A stretch of DNA of 9,543 bases from Thermoanaerobaculia bacterium (GTDB lineage Bacteria; Acidobacteriota; Thermoanaerobaculia; Multivoradales; UBA5704). The notes beneath the pieces were generated by a model. The model saw only the letters and a program-made list of their open reading frames with translations. It did no database searches and had not been told where the DNA came from. Location of the stretch: the NCBI GenBank assembly GCA_025937035.1, contig JAICSG010000099.1:1-9543 (forward strand), given 5' to 3'. Of this stretch, positions 4,646 through 9,543 are shown piece by piece; the stretch's first letter is position 1; each line of letters opens with the position of its first letter. The position numbers were made by a program, and so were the translations under genes.

Positions 4646-6142
4646 ATGCGTATGATCCGCCGTATCGTGCTCCTCCCCCTGATCCTGGTCCTGGTGGCCG
4701 TCCACGCCGACTCGGGGCCGCGCCTGGCCGCGGGGCGGCCCAACATCGTCTTCATCCTGACCGACGATCAGGACCTCCTCCTGCGCTCGATGGATTTCAT
4801 GCCGCAGACGCGCGAGCTGATCGCGCAGAAGGGGATGACCTTCGAGCAGGACTTCGTGCCGCTGTCGCTCTGCTGCCCGTCGCGCTCGACCATCCTCACC
4901 GGCCTCTACCCCCACAATCACAAGATCTACAACAACCGGGCCCCGGGGGGCGGCTTCGCCAAGTTCCAGGATCTGGGGCTGGAGGAGACCACGGTCGCCA
5001 CGGCGCTGCACAGGGCGGGCTACCGCACGGCCCTGTTCGGAAAATATCTGAACAATTATCCGCGCCCAGGTGACGAAACTCACATCCCTCCCGGGTGGGA
5101 CGAATTCGCCACCCCCTCCGGGGGATCGCCCTACACCAACCGCAACTACACGCTCAACGAGAACGGCACGCTGGTCAAGTACGGGAGCGATCCCCAGGAC
5201 TATCTGACCGACGTGATCGCCGGCAAGGCGACGGATTTCATCCACCGCTCGGCGGACGCCGGCCAGCCGTTCTTCCTCTATCTGGCGACCTACGCGCCGC
5301 ACAAGCCGGCCATCCCGGCGGCGCGCCACGCCAACCTCTTCCCCGGCCTCAAGGCCCCGCGCACCCCCTCGTTCAACGAGGCGAACGTGGCCGACAAGCC
5401 GCAGAAGATCCGCAAGCTCCCGCGACTCTCCACGAGCGACCTCGACGCCATCGACAGCCTGTATCGCCGGCGGGCGCAGTCGCTCCAGGCGGTCGACGAG
5501 GCCGTGGGGGCGGTGGTGCGCACCCTGGAGGCCACCGGCCAGCTCGACAACACCTACATCATCTTCACCTCGGACAACGGCTTCCACATGGGGCAGCACC
5601 GGTTGAAGCCGGGCAAGTACACCCCCTATGAGACGGACATCCACATGCCGCTCTACGTGCGCGGGCCCGGGATCGACCCCGGCAGCTCCACCAAGCTGCT
5701 CACGTCGAGCGTGGACTTCGTCCCCACGATCGCGGAGCTGGCCGGGGCGGATCTCCCCTTCCCGGTGGACGGCCGGTCGCTCGCCCCCATCCTGCACGGC
5801 AAGACGCCGGCCGGATGGCGGCAGGTGATCCTGCTGGAGCAGTTCGAGTTCTCGGCGGACGCCAATGTGCCGGACAGCGTCCTGGAGCCGCCCGACCCGC
5901 AGGATGGGGTCACCTCCGCCTATCCCTCCCATCTGGGGGTGCGGATGAACGGGCTGAAGTATGTGGAGTACGGGACCGGCGAGAAGGAGGTCTACGACCT
6001 CGTCCACGACGGGGACGAGCGGAGCAACATCGCCGCCCGGAGGAAGCCGGCGTGGCTGGCTCAGATGTCGAGCCTGGCGCGGGCGCTGGGCGCCTGCTCG
6101 GCAGACCGGTGCCGGGAGCTGGAGGCGGCTCCTCCGCCCTGA
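4646..6142 (+). CDS. Exported S1-family sulfatase, N-acetylglucosamine-6-sulfatase-like
   Basis: This encodes a 498-residue sulfatase that hydrolyses sulfate esters, most like glucosamine-6-sulfatases (GNS type). Residues 1-21 form a signal peptide (RR, a hydrophobic core, then VHA before Asp22), so it acts outside the cytoplasm. NIVFILTDDQD (33-43) supplies calcium ligands Asp40 and Asp41. CCPSR (76-80) is the C-x-P-S-R motif whose Cys76 becomes formylglycine. YPHNH (88-92), GKYLN (132-136), APHKP (217-221) and TSDNGFH (308-314, calcium ligands Asp310 and Asn311) follow in family order. The C-terminal pair Cys484/Cys489 resembles a conserved CxxxxC in relatives. A GAGAGG (4631-4636) lies 9 bases before the ATG. 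No formylglycine-generating enzyme, transporter or polysaccharide lyase is nearby in the window. The natural substrate is inferred to be a sulfated glycan. The 3' end overlaps the convergent glycosyltransferase by 82 bases. Confidence 0.95.
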   Translation: MRMIRRIVLLPLILVLVAVHADSGPRLAAGRPNIVFILTDDQDLLLRSMDFMPQTRELIAQKGMTFEQDFVPLSLCCPSRSTILTGLYPHNHKIYNNRAPGGGFAKFQDLGLEETTVATALHRAGYRTALFGKYLNNYPRPGDETHIPPGWDEFATPSGGSPYTNRNYTLNENGTLVKYGSDPQDYLTDVIAGKATDFIHRSADAGQPFFLYLATYAPHKPAIPAARHANLFPGLKAPRTPSFNEANVADKPQKIRKLPRLSTSDLDAIDSLYRRRAQSLQAVDEAVGAVVRTLEATGQLDNTYIIFTSDNGFHMGQHRLKPGKYTPYETDIHMPLYVRGPGIDPGSSTKLLTSSVDFVPTIAELAGADLPFPVDGRSLAPILHGKTPAGWRQVILLEQFEFSADANVPDSVLEPPDPQDGVTSAYPSHLGVRMNGLKYVEYGTGEKEVYDLVHDGDERSNIAARRKPAWLAQMSSLARALGACSADRCRELEAAPPP

Positions 6143-7782
6143 GCCTCGCCCGCCGAGGGGAGGCTGGCGATCTCGGAGCCGAGATCGAACAGGAAGAGCC
6201 GGGCGTCGAGGAGCCGCGGGGCGGCGGTGAGGCTGGCGTTCCGGCGCAGCCAGGCCTCCTCGGGCGCGGGGGCGCCGATCTCGTGGACCTCGACGAGCGC
6301 CACCCGCCGCTCTCCCGTGGTGAGGGCGCGGGTGTCCTCGGGCACGCGGCGATGGCGGAGCTGGGGCACCCAGGAGGCCACCAGCGGGCCGTCGCCCAGA
6401 TAGCGGGCCAGGCCGAGCACGCCGGAGGGGATCGAGTGGATGATCACCAGGTCCCCCGGCCGGGCCCACCGCGCCAGCAGGGTCCCCGTCTCGCGGAAGG
6501 AGTCGCCGTGCCGCGGCACCGGCAGGGCCAGCCGATAATAGGCTGGCACCCAGGCCAGAACGACCAGGAGCCCCACGATCCCCGCGATCGTGGCCCGGCG
6601 CGGACGGGCCGCGAGCCGGGCTCCGGCCATCCCCGCCAGCAGGGCGGCCGCCGGCAGGGCGGGCCAGACGTAGCGGGAGATGGTGTCGGTCTGGGAGCGG
6701 CAGACGAGGTCGAAGACCAGCGGTCCACAGCAGGCGGCGGCGAGCCAGAGGACGGGCAGGGCCCGCGCGTCCCATCCGATGCGGCGCAGGAGCAGGAAGG
6801 CGGCCAGGAGCAGCCCCAGCTCGATAGCGACGGCCAGCGCCGTCCGGTTGATCAGGCTGGCCCGCCAGGGGTCCGGCAGGGAGAAGGCGCTCGCCGCGAA
6901 ATTGATCGGCGCCACCACGAATCTCCGGAGAGACGGCAGGCCGTCGAGCCACCCCTTGGCCACCCGCCAGTGCCCCAGGATCTCGGGCATGCGGAGGTAC
7001 CACGGCGCGGCGAGCAGGGCCGCCAGGCCCGAGATCGCGGGGACGGCCCGGCGGTCGAGCCTCCCCGGGGCGATGAGGAGCCAGGCCGCGCAGGCCGCCC
7101 AGACGAAGAGGAAGAAGTAGTGAGTGAGCATGCCGGCCGCGGCGGTCGCGGACCACAGAACGGCCAGCCCGGGCCGCCACCCCCGGCGCGCCAGGGCCAT
7201 GCTGGCCCAGGCGAGCAGGGCGCCGAGAAAGATCGTCAGGGCGTACATCCGCCCCTCGACCCCCGCCTCGACCCCGACCGGCACGGCCGCGAGGAAGGCG
7301 CAGGCCGCGAGCGCCGTCCTCTCTCCCGCGATCTCTCGTCCCAGCGCTCGCAATACCGGTAAAGCGGCCAGGCTGAGCGCCACCGAGAAGAGGCGCAGGG
7401 CGGCGTCGCTGGTTCCAAACGCCAGGGTCCAGGCCCAGAGCAGGACGTAGTAGAGCGGCGGGGCGGTGTCGGAGATGAAGGTGGCGCGGACCACCCGCCA
7501 GGGCCCCGCGGGCGGGCTGTCGTGCCGGAGGTAGCGGCGGAGCTCGGAAGGGGGGACGGCGGGGCCGGGCTCGACGAAATCGCCCAGCTCGGGGCGCGAC
7601 ACCCGGGGGTCCTGCTCGATGCTGTGGCCGGTCGCCACCGCCAGGGAGAAGACCTCGTCCACCCACAGCCCCTCGCGGTCGAGGACGGCCAGGCGCAATG
7701 CGAGAGCCACCGCCACGATCAGCCACCACGCGACGCGATCTCCCCTCCCCGGCATCGGGATCAGCGTTCTTGCAAATTTCAT
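6061..7782 (-). CDS. Polytopic membrane glycosyltransferase, PMT/ArnT-like (GT-C fold)
   Basis: This encodes a 573-residue integral membrane protein with about nine to eleven hydrophobic segments between residues 17 and 420, then a soluble C-terminal part. The first periplasmic loop carries the acidic motif GLWVDEVFS (38-46), Asp42/Glu43, expected of GT-C enzymes that use polyprenyl-phosphate sugar donors. SDTAPPLYYVLLW (104-116), EGRMYALTI (176-184), THYFFLF (220-226) and SRYVWPALPA (369-378) are also typical. Donor and acceptor cannot be named. ATG 7782 is chosen, giving a short N-terminus before the first membrane segment. GTG 7812 and ATG 7755 are alternatives, and none has a clear Shine-Dalgarno sequence. 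The last 27 or so residues are low complexity and lie antisense to the sulfatase 3' end. The gene is divergent from pheA. Confidence 0.88.
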   Translation of the reverse strand: MKFARTLIPMPGRGDRVAWWLIVAVALALRLAVLDREGLWVDEVFSLAVATGHSIEQDPRVSRPELGDFVEPGPAVPPSELRRYLRHDSPPAGPWRVVRATFISDTAPPLYYVLLWAWTLAFGTSDAALRLFSVALSLAALPVLRALGREIAGERTALAACAFLAAVPVGVEAGVEGRMYALTIFLGALLAWASMALARRGWRPGLAVLWSATAAAGMLTHYFFLFVWAACAAWLLIAPGRLDRRAVPAISGLAALLAAPWYLRMPEILGHWRVAKGWLDGLPSLRRFVVAPINFAASAFSLPDPWRASLINRTALAVAIELGLLLAAFLLLRRIGWDARALPVLWLAAACCGPLVFDLVCRSQTDTISRYVWPALPAAALLAGMAGARLAARPRRATIAGIVGLLVVLAWVPAYYRLALPVPRHGDSFRETGTLLARWARPGDLVIIHSIPSGVLGLARYLGDGPLVASWVPQLRHRRVPEDTRALTTGERRVALVEVHEIGAPAPEEAWLRRNASLTAAPRLLDARLFLFDLGSEIASLPSAGEAQGGGAASSSRHRSAEQAPSARARLDI

Positions 7783-7797
7783 CCCCGCCGGACCCCG

Positions 7798-7805
7798 TCT
7801 ATACT
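7798..7805. promoter_or_regulatory. Shared TATA core of a divergent promoter between glycosyltransferase and pheA
   Basis: TCTATACT reads TATACT on the plus strand (7800-7805), 9 bases before the pheA ATG. It reads TATAGA on the minus strand (7803-7798), 15 bases before the glycosyltransferase ATG. Only 32 bases separate the two starts and neither has a clear ribosome binding site. One symmetric -10 region could therefore drive both genes, with a very short or absent leader for pheA. No strong -35 element is seen in either direction. Confidence 0.45.
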
Positions 7806-7814
7806 TCCCCACCG

Positions 7815-8948
7815 ATGACCGCCCCCCGCGACCTCCCGGCCCTGCGCGAAGCGATCGAGGCGATCGATCGCGAGATCCTCTCCCAGCTCCGGCGGCGGAT
7901 GGACCTCGCCGAGGAGGTGGCGGCGGCCAAGCTGCGCACGGCCTATCCGTTCCGCGACGAGCCGCGCGAGGACCAGATCATCCAGCGGGTCCGCCACGCG
8001 GCCGTGGAGCGGGGGATCGACCCCCACGAGATCGAGCGGCTCTACCGGGTCATCCTCGACATGTCGGTCGCCCACCAGAAGGCCCACGTCCGCTCCCTGG
8101 AGGCGGCCCCCCTGCGGGTCGCCTATCAGGGGGTCGAGGGGTCCTACAGCCATCTCACGGCCCAGCGGCGCTATGCCGGGCTCCCGGAAGGGGTGCTGCT
8201 CGAAGGGTTCGAGACCTTCCGCGGCGCCGCCGAGGCGGTGCGCGAGGGCACCGCCGACCGCGCCCTGCTGCCGATCGAGAACACCACCGCGGGCAGCATC
8301 AACGAGGTCTACGACCTTCTCGCGGAGGGGGGCCTCACCATCACCGCCGAGATGGTGAGCCGCATCGAGCACTGCCTGCTGGGGCTCCCCGGCTCCCGCA
8401 TCGAGGATCTGCGCACGGTGCTCTCCCATCCCCAGGGTCTCCTCCAGTGCCAGGACTTCCTGCGCTCGGTCCCCTGGATCAAGCCGCAGGTCGAATTCGA
8501 CACCGCCGGCTCGGCCCGCAAGGTGCGCGAGCGCAACGATCCGACCGTTGCGGCGATCGCCAGCGAGCACGCGGCCAAGGTGTTCGGCCTGGAGGTGCTG
8601 CGGCGGGCGATCCAGTCGCAGGAGGGAAATTACACCCGCTTCGTGGAGCTGGCGCACGATCCCATCCGCTTCCCGCCGGAGACGCCGGCCAAGACGTCGC
8701 TCCTGCTCGCCCTTCCCCACACCCCCGGCGCCCTGGCCGAGGTGCTGGGCGTGCTCAGCCGCCGCGGGGTCAACCTGGCCAAGCTGGAGTCGCGGCCGAT
8801 CCCCGAGAGCCCCTTCAAATACCGCTTCTATCTGGACCTCGACGGCAACGCCAGCCGCGACCCCGTGCGCGGCGCCCTGGCCGAGGTGGAGCCTTTAACC
8901 ACGGAGATGCGGGTGTTGGGGAGCTATCCGGCGGCGGAGCGGGAGTAA
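7815..8948 (+). CDS. pheA: Bifunctional chorismate mutase / prephenate dehydratase (P-protein)
   Basis: This encodes a 377-residue cytoplasmic enzyme that converts chorismate to prephenate and then to phenylpyruvate for phenylalanine synthesis. Residues 6-92 form an AroQ chorismate mutase: LREAIEAIDREILSQLRRRM, then AEEVAAAK with Lys39, and MSVAHQK at the end. Residues 99-280 form the prephenate dehydratase: VAYQGVEGSYS (102-112), LLPIENTTAGSINEVYDLL (151-169), LSHPQGLLQC (203-212), and the catalytic TRF at 274-276 in GNYTRF. Residues 293-371 form an ACT domain with GALAEVL (305-311) and LESRP (324-328), the phenylalanine-binding signatures, so feedback inhibition is expected. ATG 7815 is chosen because the mutase helix starts at once. 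A longer in-frame opening from 7698 adds residues antisense to the glycosyltransferase N-terminus. No ribosome binding site is seen; TATACT lies just upstream. The stop codon overlaps the T-tract of the opposing terminator. Confidence 0.97.
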   Translation: MTAPRDLPALREAIEAIDREILSQLRRRMDLAEEVAAAKLRTAYPFRDEPREDQIIQRVRHAAVERGIDPHEIERLYRVILDMSVAHQKAHVRSLEAAPLRVAYQGVEGSYSHLTAQRRYAGLPEGVLLEGFETFRGAAEAVREGTADRALLPIENTTAGSINEVYDLLAEGGLTITAEMVSRIEHCLLGLPGSRIEDLRTVLSHPQGLLQCQDFLRSVPWIKPQVEFDTAGSARKVRERNDPTVAAIASEHAAKVFGLEVLRRAIQSQEGNYTRFVELAHDPIRFPPETPAKTSLLLALPHTPGALAEVLGVLSRRGVNLAKLESRPIPESPFKYRFYLDLDGNASRDPVRGALAEVEPLTTEMRVLGSYPAAERE

Positions 8949-8978
8949 AAAAGGAGGGGGCGGCGGAGAGCCGCCCCC
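8947..8978 (-). terminator. Intrinsic terminator of the sialidase-like gene
   Basis: A perfect 9-bp stem, GGGGGCGGC (8956-8964) with GCCGCCCCC (8970-8978), has the 5-base loop GGAGA. Read on the minus strand it is followed by TCC and then six T (8952-8947), which is a good intrinsic terminator 16 bases after the minus-strand stop at 8995. On the plus strand no T-tract follows, so it is a poorer terminator for pheA, though the hairpin may still protect the end of that mRNA. Confidence 0.75.
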
Positions 8979-8994
8979 GCGCGGAGGCTAATAC

Positions 8995-9543
8995 TCAATC
9001 GAAAGCGGCGTAAAGCCGCTTCCCTCCCGACTGGCGGGCGATCCGCGCCTCCGAGGCGAACGTATTCGTTCCCCCGTTGACGCAGGCGCCCACGCAGCCA
9101 TCTGCGTACCCGACGAGCACTCTTCCCTCGCCGTCGATGGTTACCCCTAAGAAGTCGAGAAGGTTGCGCGTGGTTCCGCAGGTCGTGCCGGAGGTGCAGA
9201 TGGTGCCCCGCTGCACCGGATCGTTGGGGGTCACGTCGACCGTCTGCCAGGCCGAGCCCCCGGTATAGGTGTGAGCCACGTAGAGGTGCCAGACGGCCGG
9301 GAAGCTGGGGTCGTCCCCCGTGGCGTCCCCGCCCGCCGTGGTGCCCAGGAAGGCGAAGGCGGCGCGGGCGCCGTCCCCCGCCACCACCGCCGGAAAGGCG
9401 ATGTTCTGGATGCCGAGCGGGGCGCCGACGTCCGTGACGCTCGACCAGGTCGCGCCCTGGCTGGACGACACCGCCACGTAGGCATGGCCGTCGCCGTTGG
9501 ACCAGCCGAGATAGAGCGTGCCGTCCGAGCCGATGCCGACCGC
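8995..9543 (-). CDS. BNR/sialidase-like secreted protein, C-terminal part, cut by window edge
   Basis: The frame is open from the right edge to the stop at 8995, giving 182 visible residues and continuing beyond 9543. It reads as the last blades of a beta-propeller of the exo-alpha-sialidase/BNR-repeat type. There is a degenerate Asp-box SSSQGATW (residues 26-33 of the visible part), preceded by DGTLYLGWSNGDG and followed by repeated alternating hydrophobic strands. GRVLVGYADGC closes the propeller-like part. Cys pairs in CTSGTTC and CVGAC suggest disulfides in an exported protein. The stretch ending QSGGKRLYAAFD is the true C-terminus. A GTG at 9475-9477 is internal and not the start. Sialidase activity is not shown: catalytic Arg and Asp residues would be upstream, and many such propellers are only binding or structural. 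It ends at a good terminator. Confidence 0.8.
   Translation of the reverse strand, partial: AVGIGSDGTLYLGWSNGDGHAYVAVSSSQGATWSSVTDVGAPLGIQNIAFPAVVAGDGARAAFAFLGTTAGGDATGDDPSFPAVWHLYVAHTYTGGSAWQTVDVTPNDPVQRGTICTSGTTCGTTRNLLDFLGVTIDGEGRVLVGYADGCVGACVNGGTNTFASEARIARQSGGKRLYAAFD

Noticed and set aside
5815..7362. A long plus-strand open frame antisense to the glycosyltransferase
   Set aside because: It is Gly/Arg/Pro/Gln-rich with no motif. The opposite strand encodes a convincing membrane protein with alternating hydrophobic segments.
4514..7729. A minus-strand open frame of over 1000 codons
   Set aside because: It is a high-GC shadow: it crosses both the sulfatase (antisense) and the glycosyltransferase (other frame), is full of Arg, Gly and Pro, and shows no family motif.
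1..9543. CRISPR array, tRNA, rRNA, transposase or integrase
   Set aside because: No regularly spaced identical repeats with spacers, no cloverleaf-like or rRNA-like stretch, and no transposase or integrase motif was found by eye.

Overview
The window is strongly GC-rich bacterial chromosome (about two thirds G+C by eye) with third-codon-position GC bias in every convincing gene. No rRNA, tRNA, transposase, integrase or CRISPR array is visible. The gene set (an eCIS-core/DUF4157 protein, a cyclic-nucleotide-binding domain fused to a thioredoxin-reductase-like enzyme, an S1 sulfatase, a PMT-like membrane glycosyltransferase, an AroQ-type P-protein and a sialidase-like secreted protein) suits an uncultured soil or sediment lineage such as Acidobacteriota or a relative. 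That placement is inference from gene content, not a phylogeny.

Layout. (1) 1-515, minus strand: N-terminal part of a DUF4157 (eCIS core) protein cut by the left edge. (2) 654-2229: a divergent pair. An HxlR regulator and a DUF1697 gene overlap by 4 bases on the minus strand, and a DinB-family metalloprotein lies on the plus strand. The 95-base gap between them holds two CTTGC-N5-GCAAG dyads spaced 33 bases apart, candidate operators for the HxlR protein. (3) 2231-2362: a non-coding palindromic stretch. (4) 2385-4420, plus strand: a cNMP-binding/glutaredoxin-like/FAD-oxidoreductase fusion followed 5 bases later by a small GIY-YIG protein. (5) 4421-4645: an intergenic region with four 10-base tandem repeats and a near-perfect 22-bp hairpin. 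(6) 4646-6142, plus strand: an exported glucosamine-6-sulfatase-like enzyme, overlapping tail to tail (82 bases) with (7) 6061-7782, minus strand: a polytopic glycosyltransferase. (8) 7815-8948, plus strand: pheA, divergent from the glycosyltransferase across only 32 bases that contain one shared TATA core. (9) 8995-9543, minus strand: the C-terminal part of a BNR/sialidase-like protein, with an intrinsic terminator at 8947-8978 whose T-tract overlaps the pheA stop codon.

How the genes work together. The HxlR/DUF1697/DinB block looks like one regulatory unit. The fusion oxidoreductase and GIY-YIG gene look like an operon. The others appear to be singly transcribed. The fusion oxidoreductase and pheA both lack a Shine-Dalgarno sequence and have a -10-like hexamer 7-9 bases before the ATG, suggesting leaderless transcripts. 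The least explained items are the truncated DUF4157 protein, the paired dyads and the repeat-plus-hairpin intergenic region. I do not see a complete, clearly novel multi-gene system inside this window.
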